A stretch of 64,000 nucleotides of DNA from an uncultured Vicinamibacterales bacterium (GTDB lineage Bacteria; Acidobacteriota; Vicinamibacteria; Vicinamibacterales; UBA8438): NCBI GenBank assembly GCA_958295905.1, contig OY282382.1:6061822-6125821 (forward strand), read 5' to 3'. The position numbers and the translations under genes were made by a program. Positions 43,999-54,485 of the stretch are shown here, piece after piece (positions within the stretch are counted from its first letter, which is position 1; each line of letters opens with the position of its first letter). The notes under the pieces are model-generated. The model did not search any database and had not been told where the DNA came from. It saw nothing but the letters and a program-made list of their open reading frames with translations.

Positions 43999-46488
43999 TC
44001 ACACTCCGTAAGTCCCGAGAAGCTCCGCCTCGTCGGCTGGCAACGGCCGAAAAACTTCGAGTATCCAGGAACCGTGTGGACGGAGTTGCCCGGACGCCCG
44101 CTCGGCCAGGGTGAGGCCAGGAGCCGGGTTCCGCTCGTCCCAATGCCGCCACGCATGCGCGACCGGGCGAACCGAGTTACGAAAGTAGTCGAGGAGCTGC
44201 TGTTCAAGACGTGCCGGCAAGTCGTACGCGGCGAGAACCGCGGCGTCGACACGTGTCAGGAGTTCTTCCATTCCATCTTCGGAATCAGTCATCTTCAATT
44301 CCCGAAGGCGCTGCGTGTAGTCCACCACCAACTCCGCGACGTTGGATGGCAGCACCGATGGAATGGGAATGTTCTCCATGGCGGCAATCCGAATACCCTT
44401 CGCGGGCGAATGAGCAGCCAGAAAACCATTTGCGATCGGGCCGTTCAGGATCGCAACGAATGCAAGAAGCTGCGCCTCGGTGAGGTGTCGCTTCGGCCAC
44501 AGACCGAAAAACTGTTGCGAGCAGACGAGTCCGCTCCTGTCGAGCACCGCCGCAATGCGCCAGGACTTCACGCTCAAGCGAGCAGCATTCACCACCAGCT
44601 TGTCACGATCCCACAGCAGATTTATCGCCCTGTACAGAAGTTTTTCCGACCGACAATCAAGATAGATTGGATCATTGATCTTAAACTGTCGTGCTCGCCG
44701 AGCGGTGTGCAGCCCACGTCTGTAGCCGAACCGAGGCTCGTTGCTCCAGGCGTTTCCCTGCGACGACTTCCATTCAATTCCTCGATGGATGGTAAAATAG
44801 CTACTCAGACAAGGATTCGACTTCAGATAACGCCAGAGCTCCGGCAGCGGAGCGATCCAAAGGTCGCCGTTAGGCGGGTCGCCAACGGCGCGTTCGATAC
44901 GACGCGCCGTCGTTGTCCGTCCGGTCTTCAAGAAAGCACTGCGGTCATTGTCGGTCACTTCGGTCGATCGCACCGAGATGACCGGTGGCGCGGGTGGTCT
45001 CGGTGCGCGCGCGAGCAATAGAACCGATTCGATCTTGGATGCGGCGAATGTTCTCTCCGGCAACGCGACCATCTCTACTTCACCGTAGAGCGCTTCGACC
45101 CGGCACCGTTCCGCGCCGAATTTCTGATGCAAGATGAACGGCCGCGGCATAACGAACGCGAGAGCCCGGGGGTGCGCATCCAGCGCGGCGTTCAAGACCG
45201 CCTTCGGCTTGGAATAGAACTTCTTCGCTATGGAATAGCGCGATCGGTCATTCTCCGAAAAATCTTCGAACGGCGGGTTGCACAGGACGACCTTCGCATT
45301 CCGCATCCGGGATCGCAAGACGCCGTCCGCAAAGAGATCGGATTCACGAACCCGCCACCCGTTCTGGTTCGGGTAATCGGCCAGAATCAGAGACAGCACG
45401 GCGACTTCGCGGGCGAAGAGGTCAATTTCGTCGCCGGCGAGGCGATCCACCAGAAACGCGTGGCGTTCCTGATCCCGCCAACCGACGGGAAGCAGATCAC
45501 GCACGTGCCGCAAGGCGGAGATCAGAAACGTTCCGGCTCCGGCGAAGGGTTCGTAAACGTCGAGATCGTCCAGTTCGTGACGATGCAGGTCCAGCCGCGC
45601 GACCGCGTACTCGGCGAGCTGACGGGGCGTGCTGTGCGTTCCGTATCGTCTTCTGGTCGAGGGAGTGACGAGAGTATTTTCGTATACGAAGGCCAAGTCG
45701 TCGGACGAGATGTTGGAAAAGTTGATCCCGCGACGGAGGCACTCCCAGGCCGCGAGGAAAGCCGGAGACATCGTTCGAGGGCCGGTTCCCGGAACCGCGG
45801 GCAAGGAATAGTAGGACTCAATAGCGCGAAGAACGGATGCCAAGTCGGCCGCGTCCCATTCCCGGGCGTACGGGTGGTTGCGGTCCTGCAACACCTTCGC
45901 GGCCAAGAGTCGAAATACGGCGCGGAACAACCGCTCGGTATCGGGGCGGTCACCGCGGGCCGCCTGAGACGCCGCGTCGAGTGTCTCGGTCAGAAGACGG
46001 TGGAGCTTGAGATGGACTTCACCCTCGACGGCGGGCATCAGGCCGACATCGACGAAGTCGAGTTGATACTCCTTTTCTACCGCTCCAATCGCTTTTGCAC
46101 GGTGAATGGCGTCGGGACGCCATCGTTCCCGATGTCGTTCAAACAGTGCCGGCACGCCATCCACCGGCAGGCGTTCACGGACGCAGGGCGGCGCGTCGCC
46201 GCGCATCTGCCACAAGGAGATCTGCTCGTCTTCAACGACGAACAAGAGAGGCGCACCAAGTGATCGGTGCCTCTTGACCCAGTCCAGCGTGGGGGAATGT
46301 CCGACGGAGACCGCGGCAAGAGCGGCCGAACGATACGACGGTGGGGTCCGGGTAAAGGCGGCGAGCGCAACCGTTCTCGTTGGGTTCGCGGGATCGAGAA
46401 CATCGGCGAACGCGTAGTCGCGGAGAATCGCTTCCTCCCGATAACCCGTGTGTCGGACGCCGGCGGCGATGGCGTCAACAGCGTTCAT
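43999..46488 (-). CDS. N6-adenine DNA methyltransferase with C-terminal recognition domain
   Basis: The 829-residue protein has a helical N-terminus (1-270), then the methylase core: YGTHSTPRQLAEYAVARL (282-299), motif I VYEPFAGAGTFLISAL (311-326) and catalytic NPPF (404-407). The C-terminal third resembles a target-recognition domain (YFTIHRGIEWKSS, LNGPIANGFLAAHSPAKG, IPIPSVL). This is the HsdM/type IIG-like N6-adenine class. Its ATG overlaps the upstream regulator's stop by 4 bp and its stop is 6 bp before the PIN gene, giving a three-gene operon. The region is clearly less GC-rich than its neighbours, consistent with transfer. Confidence 0.87.
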   Translation of the reverse strand: MNAVDAIAAGVRHTGYREEAILRDYAFADVLDPANPTRTVALAAFTRTPPSYRSAALAAVSVGHSPTLDWVKRHRSLGAPLLFVVEDEQISLWQMRGDAPPCVRERLPVDGVPALFERHRERWRPDAIHRAKAIGAVEKEYQLDFVDVGLMPAVEGEVHLKLHRLLTETLDAASQAARGDRPDTERLFRAVFRLLAAKVLQDRNHPYAREWDAADLASVLRAIESYYSLPAVPGTGPRTMSPAFLAAWECLRRGINFSNISSDDLAFVYENTLVTPSTRRRYGTHSTPRQLAEYAVARLDLHRHELDDLDVYEPFAGAGTFLISALRHVRDLLPVGWRDQERHAFLVDRLAGDEIDLFAREVAVLSLILADYPNQNGWRVRESDLFADGVLRSRMRNAKVVLCNPPFEDFSENDRSRYSIAKKFYSKPKAVLNAALDAHPRALAFVMPRPFILHQKFGAERCRVEALYGEVEMVALPERTFAASKIESVLLLARAPRPPAPPVISVRSTEVTDNDRSAFLKTGRTTTARRIERAVGDPPNGDLWIAPLPELWRYLKSNPCLSSYFTIHRGIEWKSSQGNAWSNEPRFGYRRGLHTARRARQFKINDPIYLDCRSEKLLYRAINLLWDRDKLVVNAARLSVKSWRIAAVLDRSGLVCSQQFFGLWPKRHLTEAQLLAFVAILNGPIANGFLAAHSPAKGIRIAAMENIPIPSVLPSNVAELVVDYTQRLRELKMTDSEDGMEELLTRVDAAVLAAYDLPARLEQQLLDYFRNSVRPVAHAWRHWDERNPAPGLTLAERASGQLRPHGSWILEVFRPLPADEAELLGTYGV

Positions 46489-46985
46489 GAGCCACCGCCG
46501 GTGGATGCTGCGCTGGTTCTGGAGTTCAGAGGAAGCGGTGAAAAGTTAAGCCTTCGCTGCTCAGATTGTGGCCGCTCAGGTTTTCCGTCGGTCAACAGGG
46601 CGTCCCGCAGGCGACCGACCAGTCGTCGCAAGGGACAGACGAGCGCCGGCGTCTCCAAATCGACGCCCTCGGATTCCGGCTGCAACTCGAGGCGCTGGTT
46701 GGCTAGGTCGACGATCAGATTACTGCGCTCGAGGATTGGCCAGGACGTGTCGTTGCATATTCTGAACAGGCTGTCGGCGACGACCGAAAGCGCTCCGACG
46801 CGGATTGAGAAATCGGTCGTCATGGCCCGCACGAGAGCAACGGCAAGCAGATCCCCCGCGGTAAAGCATGGGCGCCGCCCCGCGCCGTTGCGCAACGGCG
46901 CCAAGGCCTTCTTCCAGTGGCGATAGGTCTCCAGCGGTACTGCTGCTGCGTCGCGAAGCTGAAGGGGTGTATAGCGGATCGCCAC
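46485..46985 (-). CDS. MerR-like DNA-binding protein, first gene of the methylase-PIN operon
   Basis: The product of about 166 residues starts with a winged helix-like segment (RYTPLQLRDAAAVPLETYRH and WKKALAPL, then CFTAGDLLAVALVRAM), as in MerR-type regulators, followed by a helical region of unknown role. The GTG at 46985 is preferred over the TTG at 47009 (AGGTG lies 5 bases upstream). It overlaps the methylase ATG by 4 bp, so it is probably the autoregulator or a DNA-binding subunit of the system. Confidence 0.65.
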   Translation of the reverse strand: MAIRYTPLQLRDAAAVPLETYRHWKKALAPLRNGAGRRPCFTAGDLLAVALVRAMTTDFSIRVGALSVVADSLFRICNDTSWPILERSNLIVDLANQRLELQPESEGVDLETPALVCPLRRLVGRLRDALLTDGKPERPQSEQRRLNFSPLPLNSRTSAASTGGGS

Positions 46986-47096
46986 CAGTTCACCTGTTGT
47001 TGGCAACAAGATAGCATGTCATAAGGAGCAAGGCAAGCTGGAAATTGGAGCCCAATCCCCGGCATCCGGCCCGTGTCCGGTGCGTCGGACCAGGAC

Positions 47097-47252
47097 CATC
47101 CCACGCTCCGCCGCCGCCGTGCGCAGGCGGAATCGTGGCGGGTCCTGGAGTTCCGGACGTGCGGAATCGTGGGTTCCCGCGGCGCCGGCCGGTCGGCAAG
47201 ACGGTGGCGACCCCTCGAATCAGGGGCGAACCGTCACGCGCAGCGTGGGATG
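47097..47252. repeat. Palindrome-ended element, copy G (inverted)
   Basis: 156 bp from CATCCCACGCTCCGC to CAGCGTGGGATG, same orientation as E and F. It lies in the divergent gap between the regulator and the TAXI permease. Confidence 0.93.
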
Positions 47253-47304
47253 CTCCTGAGATTCCGGCAGTACCCCTTTTCACCGGCCGCATTAGCGAGT
47301 ACGC

Positions 47305-49320
47305 TTGCCCGGCGCGCGCGATCCCCGCATTCACGGCTGCGCAACCAGACGGCGCGGGAGCGGCGCCAACGTCGACACGAACCGGGAGACACCCCTGTCC
47401 GATCCAGTTGCCCCCCCGGCCGCCCTGCGTGACGACCCCGACGCCGAGGTGCCGACCCGGCCGTTGAGCGGATTCCCGGCGCGCCTGGTGACGGTGCTGG
47501 CGGCGGGCCTGTCGCTCTATGCGCTGTACTGGGTCGTCGGCATCGTCCAGCCGCAGATCTACCGGGTCAGCTTCCTCCTCATCGCCCTGGTCCTGACGTT
47601 CGTGCTCTACCCCGCCGTTCCGGCGTGGCGCGGCCGGGTGGCGGCGCTCGACTGGGCCCTGGCCGCGGTGGCCGTCGTGGTCCTGGCTTGGCCGATCGTC
47701 GACTTCGATCGGTTCGTCTACCGGGCGGCGACCCCCAGCGGACTCGACATCCTGTTCGGCGCGGTCACCACGGTGCTCGTGCTCGAGGCGACCCGGCGCA
47801 CGGTGGGCTGGATTCTGCCCGCCACCGCCGTCGGCTTCCTGCTGTACGGCTACTACGGTCCGCTGTTCGAGTTCGTGGGGCTGGAGATCTTCGCGCACCG
47901 CGGGTACGCGGTCGAGCGCCTGGTCGGGACCCTCTACATGACCCTCGAGGGCATCTTCGGGGTGCCGCTGAACGTCGCCTCCAGCTACATCGTGCTCTTC
48001 ACCATCTTCGGCGCGATGCTGCAGCACTCGGGGGCCGGCCAGTTCTTCATCACCTGGACCATGGCCGCGTTCGGCCGCTCGTCGAGCGGGGCGGGGCCGG
48101 GACGCACCGTCACGATGTCCGGCTTCCTGCTCGGCACCGTCTCCGGCAGCGGGGTGGCGACCACCGTCACCCTCGGGGCGGTTGCGTGGCCGATGCTGCG
48201 GCGGGCCGGCTTCTCGCCCGAGATCGGCGGCGGCATCCTGTCGGCGAGCGGCATCGGCGCGATTCTCGCCCCGCCGACCATGGGGGCGGCGGCGTTCCTG
48301 ATCGCCGAATTCCTGCAGATCACCTACCTGCAGGTGATCGCGATGGCGATCGTGCCGGCGGTGCTCTACTACCTGTCGATCGTCCTCATGATCGAGGCCG
48401 ACGCGCGGCGGCTGGGGACGAAGGCGGTCGCCGTGGACCTGCCGTCGGTGTGGACCCTCACCCGGCAGTCGGGCTACCAGTTCCTGCCGCTCGTCTCGAT
48501 CGTCCTGCTGCTGGTGTCGGGCATGACCCCGTTCCGGGCGGTGTTCCTGGCCACGATGATCGCCATCGGCCTCAGCTGGTTCCGGCGCGAGACGGCGCTG
48601 CGGCCGGCGCGGCTGACCGCCGCCCTCGAGACCGGGGGCCGGGCGGTGCTCGCGGTCGCCGCCACCACCGCGACGGCGGGCATCATCGTCGGGGTGGTGA
48701 CCCTGACCGGACTCGGCCTGAAGATATCGAGCATCATCGTCGATCTGGCCGGGGGCAACCTGTTCTTCACGGTGGTCTACGCGGCGGTGGCGGTGTGGAT
48801 GCTGGGCCTCGCGGTCCCCGTGACCGCCTCGTACATCATCGCCGCGGTCATGATTGCGCCGGCCCTGACCCTGGTCGGGGTGCCGGACGTCGCCGCGCAC
48901 ATGTTCATCTTCTACTATGCGGTGCTCTCCGAGGTCAGCCCGCCGACCGCGCTGTCGCCGTTCGCGGCGGCCGCGATAACCGGCGGCAACCCGTTCAAGA
49001 CGATGATGCTGACCTGGAAGTACACCCTGCCCGCCTTCCTGGTCCCGTTCGCGTTCACCCTGAGCCCCGAGGGGTTGGGCGTGCTGCTGCAGGCGCCGCT
49101 CGCCGACATCGCCCGCACCGTCCTCACCGCGGTCGTCGGCATCCTCGCCCTCGCCATGGGCCTCGGGGGGTGGCTGCGGCAGGCGGCGACGACGCCCGAG
49201 CGCACCCTCGCCGTGGCGGGCGGCCTGCTGCTGTTCTACGCCGCCACCACCACCGACCTGATCGGCGCGGTCTGCTTCGCCGCCGCGATCGGCATGCACC
49301 TCGCGCGGACCCGCGCCTGA
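47305..49320 (+). CDS. TAXI-TRAP transporter fused permease (DctQM-like)
   Basis: A protein of up to 671 residues with about 16-18 hydrophobic helices. Fused small- and large-permease halves are recognisable by the large-subunit motifs (FGVPLNVASSYIVLFTIFGA, GTVSGSGVATTVTLGAVAWP, SGIGAILAPPTMGAAAFLIA, EVSPPTALSPFAAAAITGG). It imports the solute bound by the TAXI lipoprotein, driven by an ion gradient. The start is uncertain: TTG at 47305 is the most 5' option, and the first helix begins at about residue 60, so a shorter start is likely. A hairpin follows the stop at 83 bp. Confidence 0.9.
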   Translation: MPGARDPRIHGCATRRRGSGANVDTNRETPLSDPVAPPAALRDDPDAEVPTRPLSGFPARLVTVLAAGLSLYALYWVVGIVQPQIYRVSFLLIALVLTFVLYPAVPAWRGRVAALDWALAAVAVVVLAWPIVDFDRFVYRAATPSGLDILFGAVTTVLVLEATRRTVGWILPATAVGFLLYGYYGPLFEFVGLEIFAHRGYAVERLVGTLYMTLEGIFGVPLNVASSYIVLFTIFGAMLQHSGAGQFFITWTMAAFGRSSSGAGPGRTVTMSGFLLGTVSGSGVATTVTLGAVAWPMLRRAGFSPEIGGGILSASGIGAILAPPTMGAAAFLIAEFLQITYLQVIAMAIVPAVLYYLSIVLMIEADARRLGTKAVAVDLPSVWTLTRQSGYQFLPLVSIVLLLVSGMTPFRAVFLATMIAIGLSWFRRETALRPARLTAALETGGRAVLAVAATTATAGIIVGVVTLTGLGLKISSIIVDLAGGNLFFTVVYAAVAVWMLGLAVPVTASYIIAAVMIAPALTLVGVPDVAAHMFIFYYAVLSEVSPPTALSPFAAAAITGGNPFKTMMLTWKYTLPAFLVPFAFTLSPEGLGVLLQAPLADIARTVLTAVVGILALAMGLGGWLRQAATTPERTLAVAGGLLLFYAATTTDLIGAVCFAAAIGMHLARTRA

Positions 49321-49402
49321 CCGGCCGCGGGTCAGAAGAGCCGAGCCCGGAGAGCGTCGCAAGGTCGCGCTGCGGCCTCCGCTCACCGCCCAACCAACCC
49401 TC

Positions 49403-49438
49403 CAGGAGTCCGCGCCGTTCTACGGCGCAGACTCCTGG
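49403..49438 (+). terminator. Hairpin after the TAXI permease gene
   Basis: CCAGGAGTCCGCGCCG, a 5-nt loop, CGGCGCAGACTCCTGG: 16-bp stem with one mismatch. It is a member of the GGAGTCTGCGCCG hairpin family and probably terminates the transporter transcript. Confidence 0.6.
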
Positions 49439-49444
49439 CCGAAT

Positions 49445-49625
49445 CACCGCGCCGACCTCGGTCTCGATCAACCTGCCCCCGCGCGTCGGAAGAGCTGAGA
49501 CAGCGCCAACTCGTCGCCCCAACAGTCGCCGGCGCTGCGATCAATCTGCCCCAGAAGAGCCGAGACATCGCCAACTCGTCGACCCACAGTCGCCGGCGCT
49601 GCGATCACCTGCCCCCGCGCGTCAG
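49445..49625. repeat. About 65-bp tandem repeat downstream of the TAXI permease
   Basis: CGGAAGAGCTGAGACAGCGC, CAACTCGTCGCCCCAACAGT, CGCCGGCGCTGCGATCA repeats as CAGAAGAGCCGAGACATCGC, CAACTCGTCGACCCACAGTC, GCCGGCGCTGCGATCAC. A partial third copy precedes it (CGATCAACCTGCCCCCGCG). It fills most of the 359-bp gap to the next gene. Confidence 0.85.
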
Positions 49626-49641
49626 AAGGTGCCGGAGTTTT

Positions 49642-49671
49642 ATGCCTGGAAACATAATGCCTGCACGCATA
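49642..49671 (+). promoter_or_regulatory. Two 15-bp direct repeats, possible operator/promoter of the ATPase gene
   Basis: ATGCCTGGAAACATA is followed immediately by ATGCCTGCACGCATA, ending 8 bp before the ATG at 49680. CATAAT at the end of each unit could serve as a -10 box. The position suggests autoregulation, but no experimental basis exists. Confidence 0.45.
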
Positions 49672-49679
49672 ATATCAGG

Positions 49680-51068
49680 ATGCGTTTCATCGACCGCGGC
49701 GACGAGATGCGGCGCCTCGACAGCGTGCTGGAGGAGCCGGGCGCCTTCGCCGTCATCTGGGGTCGCCGGCGGGTGGGCAAGACCCGACTGCTCGTCGAGT
49801 GGTCGCAACGCCACGACGGCCTGTACGCGGCGGCCGACCGATCGGCGCCGCCCGTGCAGCGGCGCTACCTGGCGGCGGCGGTGGCCCGCCGGTTCCCCGG
49901 GTTCGCCGACGTCGAGTATCCCGACTGGCGCTCGTTCCTGCTGCGGCTCGCCGCCGAGTCGGGCCGGAGCGCATGGTCCGGTCCCTTCGTCCTGGACGAG
50001 CTGCCGTATCTGATCGCCGCCGACCCGACCCTGACCGGCGTCCTCCAGACCTGGATCGACGGCACCCCCGGGCGGCCCACCGTCGTGGTCAGCGGATCGA
50101 GCCAGCGCATGATGCACGGCGCGGTGCTCGACGCCGCCGCGCCGCTCTACGGACGCGCGCGGGAGGCGTTCGCGGTGCGGCCGCTGAAGCCGGGGCACCT
50201 CGCCGAGTTCCTTCCCGGTGCGGGTGCGCGCGACCTTGCCGCCCTCTACACGCTGTGGGGCGGCATGCCGCGCTACTGGGAGCTCGCCGAACGGTTCGGT
50301 CCCGACGCCGACCGGGCGGTGGACACGCTGGTTCTCGACCCCGCCGGCCCGCTGCACCTGGAACCGGACCGGCTGCTCATGGAGGAAGTGCCGCCGGCGA
50401 CCGCCCTCCGGCCGCTGCTCGACGTCATCGGCGCCGGCGCCCACCGGGTCAGCGAGATCGCCGGCCGCCTCGGCCGCCCCGCCCCCAGTCTGGCGCGCCC
50501 GCTGGCGACGCTCGGCGAGATGGGGCTCGTGCGCCGGGAGACCCCGTTCGGAAGCGACCCCCGATCCGGCCGGCGCAGCCTCTACCGCATCGACGACCCG
50601 TTCCTCCGGCTGTGGTTCCGGGTCGTGGCCCCGCACCGGACCGCGCTGGCGGAGGCGCCGCGCGAGACGCGGCTGGAGTACTGGCGCCGCCACCGGCCGC
50701 AGCTCGAGGCCCTGGCCTGGGAGGAGCTGTGCCGCATGGCCGTGCCGTTCCTGCACCGCACCGACTGCCCCCTCGGGCAGCTCGGCCCGTGGGAGCCGGC
50801 GCAGCGCTACTGGCGCGGCAACGAGCCCGAGCTGGACGTGGTCGCCCGGTCGGTGGACGGCCGGCGGCTGCTCGTCGGCGAGGCCAAGTGGCCGTCACGA
50901 CCAGTCCCTGCCGCCTTTCGGCTTCCCGGGGGGGCGCCGCCGGCGCCCGGGATCGGCGACATGGAGGTGGTCCGCGCGACGTTCGCGCACCGGACGACGG
51001 GCGCAACCGCGCCGGCCGTCGACATCCACATCGTGGACGGCCGCGCCGTCTTCGCCGCGTTGCGGTGA
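49680..51068 (+). CDS. ATP-binding protein of the archaeal-ATPase/DUF234 family
   Basis: The 462-residue protein has Walker A WGRRRVGKTRLL (about 27-38), Walker B FVLDELPYL, a sensor GSSQRMM, and a C-terminal DUF234-type domain (a helix-turn-helix around VSEIAGRLGRPAPSLARPL, then LLVGEAKW resembling a restriction-like nuclease strand). Such proteins are STAND-like ATPases of unclear role, often mobile or toxin-like. The ATG at 49680 gives the usual MRFIDRGDEMRRL start. Upstream direct repeats may regulate it. Confidence 0.85.
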   Translation: MRFIDRGDEMRRLDSVLEEPGAFAVIWGRRRVGKTRLLVEWSQRHDGLYAAADRSAPPVQRRYLAAAVARRFPGFADVEYPDWRSFLLRLAAESGRSAWSGPFVLDELPYLIAADPTLTGVLQTWIDGTPGRPTVVVSGSSQRMMHGAVLDAAAPLYGRAREAFAVRPLKPGHLAEFLPGAGARDLAALYTLWGGMPRYWELAERFGPDADRAVDTLVLDPAGPLHLEPDRLLMEEVPPATALRPLLDVIGAGAHRVSEIAGRLGRPAPSLARPLATLGEMGLVRRETPFGSDPRSGRRSLYRIDDPFLRLWFRVVAPHRTALAEAPRETRLEYWRRHRPQLEALAWEELCRMAVPFLHRTDCPLGQLGPWEPAQRYWRGNEPELDVVARSVDGRRLLVGEAKWPSRPVPAAFRLPGGAPPAPGIGDMEVVRATFAHRTTGATAPAVDIHIVDGRAVFAALR

Positions 51069-51330
51069 ATCCGCCCAGGACCACGCTCCCGGCTCCCCCC
51101 CGGCCCGTGAGCGAAAGCCGACGGCCGACTACCCGACCATCCCGGCCACCGGCTCGCAGTCACCCGCCAAGACCATCCGGCGTCGACCAAGCTCCTCACC
51201 CCCATATACAGTGCCCACAACATCCCGACCCCCCTACATAACGTGGCTCCCGCCCTACGGACTGCTTTACCTCCCGTTCCCCACACCCCGCTCCCTCGCT
51301 TGAGAGCACGACCTTCACGGCCCATCGCAC

Positions 51331-51336
51331 TATAAT
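51331..51336 (+). promoter_or_regulatory. Candidate -10 box upstream of the STAS-like operon
   Basis: TATAAT occurs in the otherwise featureless 450-bp gap 51069-51518, 183 bp before the STAS-like ATG. No convincing -35 lies at the right spacing, so this is only a candidate. Confidence 0.3.
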
Positions 51337-51518
51337 TGCAGGAGTGGGCTCGCACCGCGCAGCAACCGTCGTCACTCCGCGGCCCAACGTCAAGGAGGCC
51401 CCGTATTTACATCGGATATAACAGGATCCGTTGCCGATTTGGACTTCAGGTCAGTCAGGCACTCACTACGCGGCACGGCATTTCGATGGTGTACGAATCA
51501 AGACGGAGGAGAAACACA

Positions 51519-51872
51519 ATGATCACCATCAACATCGCCGAGGAATTCACGAAGCTGCCAGGTCCGCGGCATCCGGATCAGGGCCCGGGCTCAGGCCGAG
51601 AGTTTCTGGACAAACACCTTCGGCCGGCGTTTGAACGAGCCCTGGATACTGATGAACTGTTGACCGTTGACCTCGACGGTGTCAGGTACGGCTATCCAAC
51701 ATCGTTTCTTGAGGAGGCATTCGGGGGACTCGCCCGAGAATTCGGAAGCGATGAGGTCCAGGAGACGCTGCGGTTCGTGTCCCTTGCGGAACCCATGCTT
51801 GACAGCGAGATCCGGCACTACATCAAGCACGCAGACGATCCGCCGGGCGCGGGATCGAGAGCAGCGAGTTGA
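51519..51872 (+). CDS. STAS-like (DUF4325) domain protein
   Basis: The 117-residue protein matches the STAS-like DUF4325 pattern (ITINIAEEF, GREFLDKHLRPAFERAL, LTVDLDGVRYGYPTSFLEEAFGGLAREFG). These domains often accompany histidine-kinase-like or membrane signalling proteins and may act as anti-sigma or regulatory switches. The ATG at 51519 is supported by GGAGGA 8 bases upstream. The stop overlaps the next start by 4 bp (TTGA). Less GC-rich than neighbours. Confidence 0.8.
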   Translation: MITINIAEEFTKLPGPRHPDQGPGSGREFLDKHLRPAFERALDTDELLTVDLDGVRYGYPTSFLEEAFGGLAREFGSDEVQETLRFVSLAEPMLDSEIRHYIKHADDPPGAGSRAAS

Positions 51873-52417
51873 AGGAGCGCGACTTTATACCGGCGGCGCT
51901 GTTCGGGTTGTTGGTCGGCGCGCTCCTTATGCTGCTGGTTCGCGATCCGCAGCGACTTTCGTCGGCTATGGTTCCGGGTTTGGTTACTGCGACAACGACC
52001 ATTGTCGTGGGCTGGTGGATCCATAGTGCGGTGCGCCGCCGCGGAGAGCTTGACCGCGTACCTATAGATCACATTTCGGATCTCAGTCGGAGAATCGGGG
52101 TGTTGATTTCGAATTGTCTCCACGCGGCGGAAGTCAACGAACGCGTGACGCTCTTTCGGCAACTTGGTATCGAGATTGGTTTCCTGCGCAATCTCATCGA
52201 AAGCACTGCCGCAATCGACGAGTCCATTCGTTTGGAAACGCTCGATTCACACTACGTCGCCTTCAAACGGAGCCTGACCGACAGTGATAGTTCCGACATC
52301 GGATTGGCCCCACAAGCGGGCAACAAACTTCGGATGACGGTTCTGCGACTTCAATGGCGATTCTGCCGGCGCATCGTCGACGGAACCACCGACACCGGCT
52401 TTTTCGAGCCGGACTGA
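51869..52417 (+). CDS. Two-helix membrane protein coupled to the STAS-like gene
   Basis: The 182-residue product has two N-terminal hydrophobic helices (AALFGLLVGALLMLLV, GLVTATTTIVVGWWI) and a cytoplasmic helical domain (NCLHAAEVNERVTLFRQLGI). The TTG start overlaps the STAS-like stop (TTGA), so the two are co-translated. I do not recognise the family. It is probably the membrane partner of a small signalling or defence pair. Confidence 0.7.
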   Translation: MKERDFIPAALFGLLVGALLMLLVRDPQRLSSAMVPGLVTATTTIVVGWWIHSAVRRRGELDRVPIDHISDLSRRIGVLISNCLHAAEVNERVTLFRQLGIEIGFLRNLIESTAAIDESIRLETLDSHYVAFKRSLTDSDSSDIGLAPQAGNKLRMTVLRLQWRFCRRIVDGTTDTGFFEPD

Positions 52418-52567
52418 CGCTTCCGGTCCTCATCGGCATGTTGAGGAGACACGGGCTCCTCGGAATCGACTTCGACCCTGCGGCCGTCACACCCGCACGA
52501 TGCGGCGCTGCGGCGGTACTGGATGCGGTTTCCGCCAGCGGCGGACCGGTCGCAACGTATCGAGCGG

Positions 52568-54244
<1,677 letters not shown>

Positions 54245-54246
54245 GC

Positions 54247-54485
54247 TTCGGTTCCGCGTTCTCGCCGTCCTTCACGCACAGCGGGCCGCCAGGATCAAAA
54301 TCGGGTCTTTTCTGCGCCGCGGACCGTTCGGTTCCGCGTTCTCGTCGTCCTTCACGCACAGCGGGCCGCCGGGATCAAATCGGGTCTTTCTGCGCCCGGA
54401 CCGTTCGGTTCCGCGTTCTCGCCGTCCTTCACGTGCAGCGGGCCGCCAGGATCAAATCGGGTCTTTTCTGTGCCTCGGACCATGA
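54247..54485. repeat. About 80-bp tandem repeat in the ettA leader, three copies
   Basis: GGTTCCGCGTTCTCGCCGTC, CTTCACGCACAGCGGGCCGC and CAGGATCAAAATCGGGTCTT recur at about 54250, 54330 and 54407 (periods 80 and 77). The array directly abuts the ettA start codon and also forms the 3' end of the upstream membrane-protein gene. Confidence 0.9.

Noticed and set aside
46990..49386. 798-codon minus-strand frame opposite the TAXI permease
   Set aside because: Antisense shadow with Arg/His/Gly-rich low complexity; the permease is unambiguous.
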